A DNA stretch of 56,084 nt from Deltaproteobacteria bacterium (GCA_030694465.1 JAUXYJ010000043.1:1-56084); one strand, 5' to 3'. Shown: positions 1 to 7,862, counted from the stretch's first letter. The notes: a model not told the origin generated them from the sequence alone. Numbers and translations: made by a program.

Positions 1-5
1 CACCC

Positions 6-17
6 GGCGACGTCGCC
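6..17. repeat. GGCGACGTCGCC palindrome, copy 1
   Basis: Perfect 12-bp palindrome with a further C and G on each side. It lies 46 bp before hairpin element A, the same place relative to the element as copy 2 has to element B, so it may be part of that repeat unit. Confidence 0.85.
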
Positions 18-63
18 GGATTGGGCCCAGTGTCATCACGCTCCCCAGCGAAGCGACACGTGT

Positions 64-352
64 GTTGTGGATCCAGAGAGAAGGCTGCGCTCGTTTGCAC
101 CTGTCTCACCTGTGGCATTGGTAGCCTCACCGGCTGGCCTCTACCTGAGCGCTAGCGCGTACTACTTCAAGGCCGGTTCTGCGGGCTTGGTTCCGTGAAG
201 TAGTACGCGCTAGCGCTCAGGTAGAGAAGCCAGCCAAGAACAGGCTACCCTGCTCAGAACGTCTACTTACGGGTCCTGCGCGACGCGACATCGCACATGT
301 GCTCGAAGCACAAAGGCTGCACCTAGCTCAGCCCTCTCTCAAGACCCACAAC
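64..352 (+). repeat. 289-bp hairpin element, copy A
   Basis: The element begins GTTGTGG and ends CCCACAAC; its ends form imperfect terminal inverted repeats. Inside are nested pairings: GGTAGCC 120-126 with GGCTACC 243-249, GGCTGGC 132-138 with GCCAGCC 229-235, then a perfect 31-bp stem 139-169/196-226 closed by a 26-nt loop 170-195. The inner 9 bp of the stem and the loop are identical in copy B, but the outer 22 bp (139-160/205-226) are unrelated to copy B and still perfectly complementary. A small hairpin (TGTGCT-CGA-AGCACA) lies near 295-310. Similarity to copy B continues weakly on both sides, to about 4 and about 372. The rest of 1-396 holds nothing else I can identify. It could be a structured RNA, a MITE or an msDNA-like element. 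Confidence 0.85.
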
Positions 353-396
353 GCGCCAGACCCTACGTCGCAGCCCGCTGGGGACGCAAGTGTCAA

Positions 397-1452
397 CTAG
401 CGACGTTGTGACAAGAGCCACGCATAGATGTCATGCCCCGCGCTGAGGTTGTACGTGCGGCTCCACGAGTCGTGGCCCACGCCAGGGTAGATCGTCATGC
501 GCGCGTCTTTGCGAGGGGGCGAGGGGCACGCGATGAGGCTGGTCATGGGCATACGCGTCCCATCGACGGACACCGTGCCGTCGGCGTCGCCGTGAAAGCC
601 CCAGATGGGCACGCGGCCCAGGTTGCACATTTGGCGACCCCACGCGCCGCGACCGTCGCCCGCGATGAGCACCGCGGCGGCGACTTGGGCGTCGACGTGG
701 GCGCCGAGGTAGTTCCAGCTGCCGATGGCGCCGCATGAGAGCCCGGTGAGATAGATTCGCGCGGGGTCTACGCGATAGTTTGTGATTGCCCAGGCAATAA
801 ACGCCTGGATCTCGTTGGCGGTCGGGCATCCGCCGCCCGGGTGTTGCGGCGAGAGGACCACAAACGGGCGCGATGCGGGCCACTGGTTTTGTGCGATGAG
901 CCTCGGGACGCCGTTGTTCAGCACGCGGGTGAGCTCGGTGGTGCCGTTGCCGTTTTCGCCGATGCCGTGCCAGAAGACTAACAACGGCGTGGGCGTCACC
1001 ATGTCGTAGTTGGGCGGCAGATATTCGTAAAACCCGCTGGGCGCCATGCGATCTCCCAGCATCCGTGCGGTCTGTCGCGTCGAGCTCCGAAACACTCCCG
1101 CGTCGGTGGCGCTGTCCATGGTGGTCACATCTCTCCCGTTGGCTGCATCCGTCGTGGCGCTCGCGTCCCGTGCGTCCCGTGCGTCCCGTGCGTCGTTTGG
1201 GGCGGTCACGTCCAGATCCATGGCGTCGAGGGCGGATGCATCGAGCGTCGTCTCGGCGTCCGTTGGTTGTGAAGCGCTGTCCGGTGTTTGGGTGTCCTCA
1301 AGGGTCGCCGAGGCGTCCCCGCCGTCTTGGCGTCCCATCCCATCGGGTCCCATGGACGCGTCGTCTGCTGAAGTCGGTGTGCCGCATGCGCTCGTGACCA
1401 CAGCGAGCAGCAGACAAGCGGTCTTGAGAGAGGCAGTGGGTTGAGTGAGCAT
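397..1452 (-). CDS. secreted esterase lipoprotein (PHB-depolymerase/feruloyl-esterase-like)
   Basis: 351-residue alpha/beta hydrolase. A lipobox (VVTSAC, Cys23) predicts a lipoprotein. Residues 24-120 are an Asp/Ala/Thr-rich linker typical of myxobacterial surface lipoproteins, with a DAR-DAR-DAR tandem. The hydrolase domain starts near residue 138: HG at 162-163 (likely oxyanion hole), the nucleophile in GLSCG (Ser239), HGDAD at 288-292 as acid candidate and GHDSW (His327) as catalytic His. The layout fits secreted depolymerase/esterase families; the substrate cannot be told. The ATG is preceded by a GAGGG Shine-Dalgarno. The gene stands alone between the two direct copies of the 289-bp hairpin element, so it could be cargo of that repeat pair. 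Confidence 0.8.
   Translation of the reverse strand: MLTQPTASLKTACLLLAVVTSACGTPTSADDASMGPDGMGRQDGGDASATLEDTQTPDSASQPTDAETTLDASALDAMDLDVTAPNDARDARDARDASATTDAANGRDVTTMDSATDAGVFRSSTRQTARMLGDRMAPSGFYEYLPPNYDMVTPTPLLVFWHGIGENGNGTTELTRVLNNGVPRLIAQNQWPASRPFVVLSPQHPGGGCPTANEIQAFIAWAITNYRVDPARIYLTGLSCGAIGSWNYLGAHVDAQVAAAVLIAGDGRGAWGRQMCNLGRVPIWGFHGDADGTVSVDGTRMPMTSLIACPSPPRKDARMTIYPGVGHDSWSRTYNLSAGHDIYAWLLSQRR
1163..1189. repeat. 9-bp tandem repeat (GCGTCCCGT x3) in the esterase linker
   Basis: Three exact in-frame 9-bp units encode Asp-Ala-Arg triplets in the lipoprotein linker. Slippage here would change linker length without breaking the frame. Confidence 0.9.
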
Positions 1453-1582
1453 GCCCTCAGGCTACGCTGTTTAGGCCCCAGAGCGCACGGCTCTTTGGAG
1501 TCTTGCGTGAGCACTCTGCCTGAGAAACAATTGAGTAAAACCCGAACTCGAGGCCGCTGTGGCTCAGAGACACGGGTCAGGC

Positions 1583-1594
1583 GGCGACGTCGCC
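1583..1594. repeat. GGCGACGTCGCC palindrome, copy 2
   Basis: Exact 12-bp palindrome 45 bp before hairpin element B. Apart from this and the element, 1453-1976 shows no gene. Confidence 0.85.
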
Positions 1595-1639
1595 GGGTCA
1601 CGCCTGCGTCGCGACATCGTCCCCGGTTGTGCGATGCGT

Positions 1640-1928
1640 GTTGTGGGTCCAGAGAGAAGGCTGCGCTCGTTTGCACCTATCTCACCTGTGGCATTGGTAG
1701 CCTCACCGGCTGGCCGCTAACGCGGGCCCCGACGCGACTACTTCAAGGCCGGTTCTGCGGGCTTGGTTCCGTGAAGTAGTCGCGTCGGGGCCCGCGTTAG
1801 CGAAGCCAGCCAAGAACAGGTTACCCTGCTCAGAACGACTACTTACGGGTCCTGCGCGACGCTGCATCGCGCATGTGCTCGAAGCACAAAGGCTGCACTT
1901 AGCTCAGCCCTCTCTCAAGACCCACAAC
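1640..1928 (+). repeat. 289-bp hairpin element, copy B
   Basis: Direct repeat of copy A with identical length. The left flank (75 nt) differs at 2 positions and the right flank (about 127 nt) at 6. The pairings are kept: GGTAGCC 1696-1702 with GGTTACC 1819-1825 (the change makes a G-U pair in RNA), GGCTGGC 1708-1714 with GCCAGCC 1805-1811, and a perfect 31-bp stem 1715-1745/1772-1802 with the same 26-nt loop 1746-1771. The outer 22 bp of the stem (1715-1736/1781-1802) share no sequence with copy A but pair perfectly with each other. Confidence 0.85.
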
Positions 1929-1976
1929 GACGCAGACCCTACGTTCTCTTCGTGCGTCGTGGCAAGCACTTTGCGC

Positions 1977-3008
1977 TTAGAAAGCTCCGCTCATCGAGAG
2001 TCCCTGCGGAGACACCCCGACGGTCACCGTGGGAGCGGGTGAAGGCTGATAAAATGCTGCGCTTTGTGCGCTGTCGTGCGCCGCCATGTAGCCCAGCGTG
2101 GCCCCATACACGTGGCCCGCAAAGGGGACCACGAGCCCGATGAGGCTCCCAAGAAAGGCCGTCCCAAAAGAGCCCTGGCCTCCTGCTGCGTTGCCCGCGA
2201 GGGTCACCACCAGCGGCGTGCCCAACAGCGCCAGCGCGGTGTACGTGACAGGGCCCAGCGTGACGCCGAGGCTGCTGGGCTGAACAAAGATCAGCGCGAG
2301 CGATCCGAGGGTCGCCATGCCCATCAGCACGTTGGCGAGGGTGGCGCTCGCTTGGACCCTGCTTCGGAGCTCAACACGGGTCGCCTCGCGGGCGAGCGCT
2401 GCGTTGCCCTGCGTCAGCGCGAAGCGACGAAGTGCTGCATCGTAGCGGGCCATCTCGAGTGAATCTCCACGGATTCCGATGATCCCGGCGGTGAGCCCGA
2501 CCGCTGCGACTCCTAGGGTGACCGTGCCCCCGAGCGCGAAGCCAAAGGCCGCTCCGCTGCCCATCGCAGGTGGCGATCCGGGGACTGTCGTTGGCGGGCT
2601 CGCCGACGCCGACAGCGCCGAAACAACGAGCAGCCCACCCCCGCCGAGGGCAAACATTGCGCCCAGGGTCGTGAGCGCGATCCACCCAGGGCGCACGTAG
2701 GGTCTAGGGCCCAGGGTGTTGAAGTAAGCAAGATTCGTTGGCGAAATAGCAGGCCATTGAGTGGTCTGTGGGATGGGCTGGGCGGCCGCACGCACATCCA
2801 CCGTGGCCCCCGGCGGAGGTGGTGGGAGCCAAGGCGCTGCAGGCGTGGTCGTGATCCCTGTGGGCGCAGCAGGTGGCTGAGTCGTAGGGGTCGCGGCCGG
2901 CTCGGGAGCGGGTGCCTCTTGGGCCGCTGCGAGTCTCGGTGTCAGTGTGGTGAGAGCGCACGTAAACGAGACCGCGCGCGAGAGTGTCGTGAGTTTAAGT
3001 AGGCGCAT
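1977..3008 (-). CDS. exported membrane protein, paralogue 1 of 2
   Basis: 343-residue protein of unknown function. The ATG at 3008 is chosen because it begins a clear signal peptide (MRLLKL..., cleavage near LAAAQ). An Ala/Pro-rich segment follows, then several Gly/Ala-rich hydrophobic stretches, a charged helix (LEMARYDAALRRF) and a tail TVTVGVSPQGLSMSGAF ending in Phe, as outer-membrane proteins often do. It is clearly homologous to the product of 3749-4723: both carry WIAL, a TPLVVTL-GNAAGG-GSFG block, a VYGAT/MYGAT-GYM block and the same C-terminal pattern. A small envelope-protein gene on the opposite strand separates the pair. I do not recognise the family. Confidence 0.7.
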   Translation of the reverse strand: MRLLKLTTLSRAVSFTCALTTLTPRLAAAQEAPAPEPAATPTTQPPAAPTGITTTPAAPWLPPPPPGATVDVRAAAQPIPQTTQWPAISPTNLAYFNTLGPRPYVRPGWIALTTLGAMFALGGGGLLVVSALSASASPPTTVPGSPPAMGSGAAFGFALGGTVTLGVAAVGLTAGIIGIRGDSLEMARYDAALRRFALTQGNAALAREATRVELRSRVQASATLANVLMGMATLGSLALIFVQPSSLGVTLGPVTYTALALLGTPLVVTLAGNAAGGQGSFGTAFLGSLIGLVVPFAGHVYGATLGYMAAHDSAQSAAFYQPSPAPTVTVGVSPQGLSMSGAF

Positions 3009-3171
3009 AGGGTTCGCGTCGCAACGATAGAGGCAAAGCCGCGAGGGTGCATGTGCCTGCACGTCACATGTGCCCAGATGTCACAGCAGGAGACTGCGAA
3101 AAAAACTAGAAAATGCAGCGAAATTCTAGCGCGTAACAGCCGTGGCATGCCTCGTGCGAACGCTCTTTCGC

Positions 3172-3726
3172 ATGAGATCTTTCTTCGCAGTTCGCTATCG
3201 CGCGTGGGTGTTGACCGCGCTGTTTTTGGTCTTGCCTTGCTGCGCAAACACCTGCGCGCGAGGCCCGGATTCGTATGCGCGCGTGCAGGTGCGTGGTTGG
3301 CGTTTTGAGGCGCCGCCTGCGCGAACGTGGCAGACGCTCCGCGAGATTTTGCAGCGGCAAGGTGTCGTGATGGACGCGCCCGCGCCACCGTTTGATGCGG
3401 ACGCGCGCGCTCAGAGTCGTGGGGATACGTGGAGCGTTCGGTTTGTGGGGATGCCTCGTTCGTACAGCGTTTTGGTTCGTAGAATCACTCGCACGTCCGA
3501 CGGTGACGGAGGCACCCAGCCGCACGAAGACAACGTAGACGACAGCGTCATGTGGGAGCTTGTGCAGCGCGTCGAGCCCGAACGTGCCGCCGAAGTTCAT
3601 CGCGAGAGCGCAGCGGAGGCCGCTCGGTCTCGTGCGTACTGGAGCGCCTGTGACGAGTTCTGGACTGCACAGCTTCGGCAAGCGGCGCGCTCATCGAGCA
3701 AGCGCGAGAGCCCGAGCGATCACTGA
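3172..3726 (+). CDS. small exported or lipoprotein-like hypothetical
   Basis: 184 residues starting at MRSFFAVRY, which gives Arg-containing n-region plus the hydrophobic stretch ALFLVLPCC; the Cys pair could be a poor lipobox (Pro at -1 is unusual). The mature part holds RVQVRGWRFEAPP and WSVRFVGMPRSYSVLVRRI, a beta-rich soluble domain, and ends in a charged Glu/Arg/Ser-rich tail. No family recognised. It lies alone on the plus strand between two paralogous minus-strand genes, and its end faces the end of 3749-4723 with 22 bp between. The coding frame is supported by the signal sequence and GC-rich third positions. Confidence 0.55.
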   Translation: MRSFFAVRYRAWVLTALFLVLPCCANTCARGPDSYARVQVRGWRFEAPPARTWQTLREILQRQGVVMDAPAPPFDADARAQSRGDTWSVRFVGMPRSYSVLVRRITRTSDGDGGTQPHEDNVDDSVMWELVQRVEPERAAEVHRESAAEAARSRAYWSACDEFWTAQLRQAARSSSKRESPSDH

Positions 3727-3748
3727 CGAGATGCTGTGTTTTTACAGA

Positions 3749-4723
3749 CTAAAACGTACCGCTCAGCGCGATCCCCTGCGGTGTTGCGCCGAGCTGCACG
3801 GTGGGCTGCGGGGCTCGAAACGTCATGGTCTCTTGTGCTCCGTCGTGCGAGGTCATGTAGCCCGCCGTCGCGCCGTACATGTTGCCTCCGACCGGGACTA
3901 AGAATCCGATGAAGCCGCCCAGCAGCGCTGCGCCAAACGATCCGCGTCCGCCGGCGGCGTTGCCCACGAGCGTCACCACGAGCGGCGTGACCAGCATCGC
4001 CATCAGCGGATAAGACAAGGTGAACGCCAAGATGCCGGCATTAAAATCTTGAAAAGCAAACATGAACCCGAGGGTCCCTAGGGTCGCGGCTCCCATCACC
4101 ACGTTGGTCCATGTGGTCGCCGTGTGGACTCGGCTTCGCAGCGCACGCTCGGCCGTGTCGTAGGCAATCACCTGCTCGCCGACGAGCCGAGCCGCACGCG
4201 TTAGGTTCTGGTTGTAGGCTGCGATCTCTCGCAAATTTCCGGTGATACCGACATATGCGCCGACGATCATCGCTGCGCCAGCTCCGATCGAGACCCCTGC
4301 GCCCACGAAGTAAGGGCTGACCGATGAGAGCGATGCAGGGGCGGGGCCTATGCTCGCGGTGGAGAGCGTGTGGGCCGCTAACCCGAGGTTTGCGAGTCCG
4401 CCGAGCGTGAAGAACCCCCCGAGCCCGGCGAGCGCGATCCAGCCTCCGCCTACAAACGGACGCGGCGCGAGGGTGATCGTCGTCGCGGCGGTCGGGATCG
4501 CGAGGGCGGCAGTCGCGCTGTTGTTCTCGATCGGTGCAAACAGCGAGGCGTCTTGCACCCTCGGCGTTGAGGCAGTGTTTGGCGCTGACGCGGGCGTAGG
4601 GGGCTGCGCTGTGACGCTAACTGGCTCGAGGGTCTGTGCAGAGGCGGCGTGGGTTGTCAGCGCGATGGACAGGGCCACCATGGGCACACTGAAGCGGCAT
4701 AATTCAGAGTGAATAGGGTTCAT
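3749..4723 (-). CDS. exported membrane protein, paralogue 2 of 2
   Basis: 324 residues. A signal-like start (hydrophobic MVALSIALTTHAASAQ) precedes a Thr/Pro/Ala-rich segment and then the same domain as 1977-3008: WIALAGLGG, a region of hydrophobic helices, TPLVVTLVGNAAGG-GSFG, PVGGNMYGAT-GYM-SHD-AQ, and a terminal PQGIALSGTF. The start could be the ATG at 4723 or the internal ATG at 4681, which sits right before the hydrophobic core. Function unknown. The Phe end suggests an envelope, perhaps outer-membrane, location. Confidence 0.7.
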   Translation of the reverse strand: MNPIHSELCRFSVPMVALSIALTTHAASAQTLEPVSVTAQPPTPASAPNTASTPRVQDASLFAPIENNSATAALAIPTAATTITLAPRPFVGGGWIALAGLGGFFTLGGLANLGLAAHTLSTASIGPAPASLSSVSPYFVGAGVSIGAGAAMIVGAYVGITGNLREIAAYNQNLTRAARLVGEQVIAYDTAERALRSRVHTATTWTNVVMGAATLGTLGFMFAFQDFNAGILAFTLSYPLMAMLVTPLVVTLVGNAAGGRGSFGAALLGGFIGFLVPVGGNMYGATAGYMTSHDGAQETMTFRAPQPTVQLGATPQGIALSGTF

Positions 4724-4738
4724 AAGGATGCGGCGAGC

Positions 4739-5392
4739 CTAGCGTATTTGGGCGTGTTGGTCTCTCGCTTCGTCCCCCAAGAGCCGCGCGCGCGTGGGCC
4801 ACGCGGTCGCGACCAGCAAAAAAGCTAGCAACGAGAGCACGAGCCCCTGCGCAAGGTGCGACACATGCTCGGCCCAGGTCATCATAAAGCTCGGGGCGCT
4901 TGTGCGAGGGATGCTCATCGCGAGCACTCCGAGCGCCGCGATGGCGAGCGCGGCCGCGGTGCGCAGAGCGAGCCGTGACGACGCGTGCCTCGCGTGCGCT
5001 GCCATGAGCGCCTCGGGCGAGACAGGCCTCGCGCTCACGACCCCGCGAAAGGCGCTCTCGCGCGCGTTTTGCGCGGAGACCTGCTGGAGCTTTGCGATCG
5101 CTCGCGCGCGGCCCACCGCCGCCCACCGCGTGAGCGTGCGGCAAGCAAACACGAGCAAGAGCGCCGCGATGACATAAATCGCTAGCTCGTTTGGGGATCC
5201 ATCGATCGTGAGAAGCCACTGGGATCTCGACGAGAGCTGAGGCTCGAGGACCACCGCAATGCTGGCGATTTGTGCGGCGATCATCGCGCTCAAGACCATC
5301 AGCGTGGTCGCGCAGAGCCACCGCGTGCGCGAGAGCGTGCTGAGGGCGGTGTGGTGCAAGTGTGCATTGGCCGTACGAGGAGAGTCGCTCAT
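4739..5392 (-). CDS. four-helix integral membrane protein, hypothetical
   Basis: 217 residues starting at MSDSPRT, where the soluble N-terminus makes sense. About four membrane segments are visible: WLCATTLMVLSAMIAAQIA, LAIYVIAALLLVFAC, ALRTAAALAIAALGVLAM and LAQGLVLSLLAFLLVATAW. Between helices 2 and 3 lies a cytosol-type charged loop (GRARAIAKLQQV...ARESAFRG). The gene lies 15 bp upstream of paralogue 2 on the same strand, so the two may be cotranscribed. No family recognised. Confidence 0.6.
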   Translation of the reverse strand: MSDSPRTANAHLHHTALSTLSRTRWLCATTLMVLSAMIAAQIASIAVVLEPQLSSRSQWLLTIDGSPNELAIYVIAALLLVFACRTLTRWAAVGRARAIAKLQQVSAQNARESAFRGVVSARPVSPEALMAAHARHASSRLALRTAAALAIAALGVLAMSIPRTSAPSFMMTWAEHVSHLAQGLVLSLLAFLLVATAWPTRARLLGDEARDQHAQIR

Positions 5393-5490
5393 CGAAGCGA
5401 TAGTGTCCGCGCGAGGCGAAAGGTTCGCAGCGGCACCCAAAAAACACAGGCTCGTGCGTTGGCGGCTGAGACTCTGTGCACACTCACGCG

Positions 5491-6150
5491 ATGTCTTCGC
5501 GACGATTGCCCAAGGTGCTGTTGCTACTGTTGCTTGTCGTGTGTGCGCTCACGGCGATCGCGCCGCCTGCGGGGCGCAAGAACTGGGCGCTCGAGGTCGT
5601 GCCCGGGCTCTTGCTGGTGGCCTACATGGCGGTGACTTATCGCAAGAGGCCCCTGTCGGACCTGGTGTACGGCGGCACGTTTGTGCACATGCTCGTGCTG
5701 ATCTACGGGGGATTTTACACGTACGCAGAGACCCCGCTGGGTCACTGGGCCAAGGCGACGTTTCACCTCGCGCGCAACCACTATGACCGCATCGGGCACC
5801 TGGCGCTGGGGCTGTTTCCGGCGCTGTTTGTGCGCGAGGTGCTGCTCGATCGCACACCGCTCAAGCGCGGCGGGTGGCTGAGCTTCTTGGTCTTCTCGGT
5901 GGTGTTTGCGGTGGGGGCGTTTTGGGAGCTGATCGAGTGGTGGACCACGCTTGTGGTCGCAGGCGATGTCGGCACCGCGTTCTTGGGGAGCCAGGGCGAC
6001 GTGTGGGACGCGCAGTGGGACATGTTCTTGGTGGGCGTCGGAGCGGTGTTGTCCCTGGTATTTGCCAGCGCGATGCACGACCGCTCGATGCTCGCGCGCG
6101 ACACCATGAGCCCCCCGAGCGCAGACCCGGCGACGTCGCCGGGTACCTGA
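5491..6150 (+). CDS. DUF2238 (YjdF-like) integral membrane protein
   Basis: 219 residues from MSSRRLPK. The protein has about six membrane segments and the features of the DUF2238/YjdF family as I know it: NHYDRIGHLALGLFPAL in the middle, GAFWELIEWW, and QGDVWDAQWDMFLVG near the end. The Asp/His/Glu/Trp residues in these segments are the family hallmark. Its biochemical role is not established. The gene diverges from 4739-5392. The last codons before the stop hold one copy of the GGCGACGTCGCC palindrome, read as ATSPGT, so the palindrome sits in the dispensable tail. Confidence 0.85.
   Translation: MSSRRLPKVLLLLLLVVCALTAIAPPAGRKNWALEVVPGLLLVAYMAVTYRKRPLSDLVYGGTFVHMLVLIYGGFYTYAETPLGHWAKATFHLARNHYDRIGHLALGLFPALFVREVLLDRTPLKRGGWLSFLVFSVVFAVGAFWELIEWWTTLVVAGDVGTAFLGSQGDVWDAQWDMFLVGVGAVLSLVFASAMHDRSMLARDTMSPPSADPATSPGT
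6129..6140. repeat. GGCGACGTCGCC palindrome, copy 3
   Basis: Exact copy inside the last codons of the DUF2238 gene. Confidence 0.85.
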
Positions 6151-6153
6151 AGA

Positions 6154-6492
6154 CTATCCCGCGTAGCGCGCGAGCTGCTCCCAGAGCGCCGCGAAGAAGT
6201 CCTCGGCCGAGCGCCGCTGGGCCGCGTGTGTGGGCTCCATGCGAGGCAGCACGACCACGCGCCCCGAGGCGACCGCGACGGTGATCCGGTGGGTGTTCGG
6301 CACGTCGGTGATCCAGAGAGATTCTCCGCCCGAGGTGGTCCCCAGGCTCGAGAGCCAGGGCCGAATGGTCTGCGGAATCACTGCGTTTGTACGCAGATCA
6401 TAGAGGTCCCTGCGAGCGCACGACGCGGTGACGATCACCTGCCAGGCGTGCACGGTGAGGACCTTGGCGGGCGAGTCGCTGCAGGCGCTCAT
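6154..6492 (-). CDS. small hypothetical protein, last gene of the V4R operon
   Basis: 112 residues starting at MSACSDSPAK, 10 bp after the stop of the V4R gene. It is predicted soluble and has a beta-rich middle (HRITVAVASGRVVVLPRM) and a helical end (RRSAEDFFAALWEQLARY). An RSAExF motif near the end recalls RSAEAF in the 69-residue protein that opens the operon, so the two may be distant relatives; this is inference from a short match. No known family. Its stop lies 3 bp from the stop of the convergent DUF2238 gene. Confidence 0.55.
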   Translation of the reverse strand: MSACSDSPAKVLTVHAWQVIVTASCARRDLYDLRTNAVIPQTIRPWLSSLGTTSGGESLWITDVPNTHRITVAVASGRVVVLPRMEPTHAAQRRSAEDFFAALWEQLARYAG

Positions 6493-6502
6493 GTGAGGGC
6501 CC

Positions 6503-7144
6503 TTAGCTCTTGGCGGCCTTGAGCTCGCAGTGCGCATCCCCGCGCGCCATGCACGAGGTCTCGACCGCGTGAAAAGCGTCGCCACCCCGAAAGAGCTCGA
6601 CATAGTACGCTTCGGTGAGCTCGGGCCGCGTCGTGATGTCGCCCACATACATGAGGTTCATCAGGCCCGCGACGCCCCCGGTGGCGAGATAACAGCGAGC
6701 GAATTTGCTCACGGGATAATCCCTGAGCCAGCCTGTGCACTCGTAGCTGTTCTCGATGCGGATCTTGAGCTCAACGCCGGGATCGAGCCGCTCGATGTGC
6801 CACTTGCCCCATCCGAAAGCGTTGATCACCGCGACGATGCCATGCAGCCAGTCTTCGCGTGTCTTGATCATGGGCGCCACGACGGCGTCCCACTCGGCGC
6901 TCTTCATGATGCCGCCGAAGGTGTTAAACGCGCAGATGTGGCCGGCCTCGACGAGCAGCGCGCGAGCGTCGTCTTCGAGCCCGCTGCCCTCCATCGCGCG
7001 CGCGACCGCGAAGGACGATCGGTTGTAATAGTCTGCAAAATGAGTGGTCAAATGAAGGCCAAAGGCGGGGATGAGCCCCTCTTCGTTGCCTTTAAAACCG
7101 AGACCCGACACTGCCTCTACGATGGATTTTTCGTCGATTGCCAT
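6503..7144 (-). CDS. V4R-like domain protein
   Basis: 213 residues. The C-terminal half has the layout of V4R (4-vinyl-reductase-like) small-molecule-binding domains: a GWLRDYP...CYLATGGVAGLMN core and a closing ETSCMARGDAHCEL, matching the E-x-x-C-x-x-x-GD-x-x-C pattern these domains use for ligand or metal binding. The ATC-hydrolase family has a similar ending and is an alternative. The N-terminal half (FGLHLTTHFADYYNRSSFAVARAME) is helical and resembles the N-terminus of the 170-residue neighbour. The start codon overlaps the upstream stop (TAATG), which indicates translational coupling. No DNA-binding or catalytic partner domain is fused to it. Confidence 0.65.
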   Translation of the reverse strand: MAIDEKSIVEAVSGLGFKGNEEGLIPAFGLHLTTHFADYYNRSSFAVARAMEGSGLEDDARALLVEAGHICAFNTFGGIMKSAEWDAVVAPMIKTREDWLHGIVAVINAFGWGKWHIERLDPGVELKIRIENSYECTGWLRDYPVSKFARCYLATGGVAGLMNLMYVGDITTRPELTEAYYVELFRGGDAFHAVETSCMARGDAHCELKAAKS

Positions 7145-7656
7145 TAGCGCACCTCGTAGCGAACAACCGTCAACATGCCTTCGCCGGCGCCTGCGTCTTG
7201 CACGACCTCGAGGCTGACGCGCTCGGGGTTGAGACCTGCCGCCGCGATCAGCGCGCCGCGAAAGTATCCCGCGGCAAAGTGATCAACGGGCTCGCTGGAG
7301 GGGCCGAACTTGGCGATCCATCCGATGGCGTAGTGTGAGGTCGTCAGCGTGAGCGTCGCGCCCAAGGGCGTAAACGCAGAGACGTCTGCGCGGCCGAAGC
7401 CGGCGTCTGAGAAGATCTGGGACGCGCGGGCGACGCGTGCGGAGAAGTCCGTGAGAGCTTCTTCGGCGTACAAGCGCGTGAGCATCACGCGAGCGGTCTC
7501 GCAGGCTGCTTCGCGTTGGATCGCGACGGCGCGCTCACCCAGCGCGTCTTGCAGCGTGCGCTGCAGAGACACGTTGTAGTGATGGCAGTGAAATACCAGC
7601 CGCGAGTCCGCGAGGGTAATCTGGGCCTTGGCCGCGTCAAAGGTCGGCCCGCTCAT
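7144..7656 (-). CDS. divergent V4R-like partner protein
   Basis: 170 residues. Its pattern follows that of the adjacent 213-residue V4R protein: a HCHHYNVSLQRTLQDALG segment corresponds to HFADYYNRSSFAVARAMEG, and the end (GWIAKFG...FAAGYFRGALIAAAG...SLEVVQDAGAGEGMLTV) follows GWLRDYP...CYLATGGVAGLM, but the terminal Cys ligands are missing. It therefore looks like a diverged paralogue that lost the Cys site and gained a His-rich N-terminus. It overlaps its upstream neighbour by ATGA and its downstream neighbour by one base. Function unknown. Confidence 0.6.
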   Translation of the reverse strand: MSGPTFDAAKAQITLADSRLVFHCHHYNVSLQRTLQDALGERAVAIQREAACETARVMLTRLYAEEALTDFSARVARASQIFSDAGFGRADVSAFTPLGATLTLTTSHYAIGWIAKFGPSSEPVDHFAAGYFRGALIAAAGLNPERVSLEVVQDAGAGEGMLTVVRYEVR

Positions 7657-7862
7657 GCACGGCCCCCTGATTTGCGAAACCCGAGGACCTCGTCGGCGAA
7701 TGCCTCGGCCGAGCGCACGAGCGTCGGATCATCAGGTATTTCGTTTGCCAGTCGTGAGAGTGGCTGTCCCGTGCGGAGGTTTAACCGCGCGAGATCAATG
7801 TTGGGCAGCCCCTTGGACTGCGTGCGTATTCTGTCGACCACCGCCTGAAGTCTTGCGCCCAT
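7653..7862 (-). CDS. 69-residue hypothetical, first gene of the V4R operon
   Basis: Small acidic/basic helical protein (MGARLQAVVDRIRTQ...LVRSAEAFADEVLGF). The stop overlaps the next start as ATGA, which is strong support for translation. No family recognised. As the first gene of a tight four-gene unit it may be an adaptor or regulator of the V4R pair, but the sequence does not show this. Confidence 0.6.
   Translation of the reverse strand: MGARLQAVVDRIRTQSKGLPNIDLARLNLRTGQPLSRLANEIPDDPTLVRSAEAFADEVLGFRKSGGRA

Noticed and set aside
64..1928. Integron attC sites
   Set aside because: The ends read GTT...AAC from outside in, the opposite of the attC core order (RYYYAAC...GTTRRRY), and no integron integrase or cassette array is present.
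64..1928. A complete retron or diversity-generating retroelement
   Set aside because: No reverse transcriptase gene is in the window; only the msDNA-like comparison was kept as a hypothesis.
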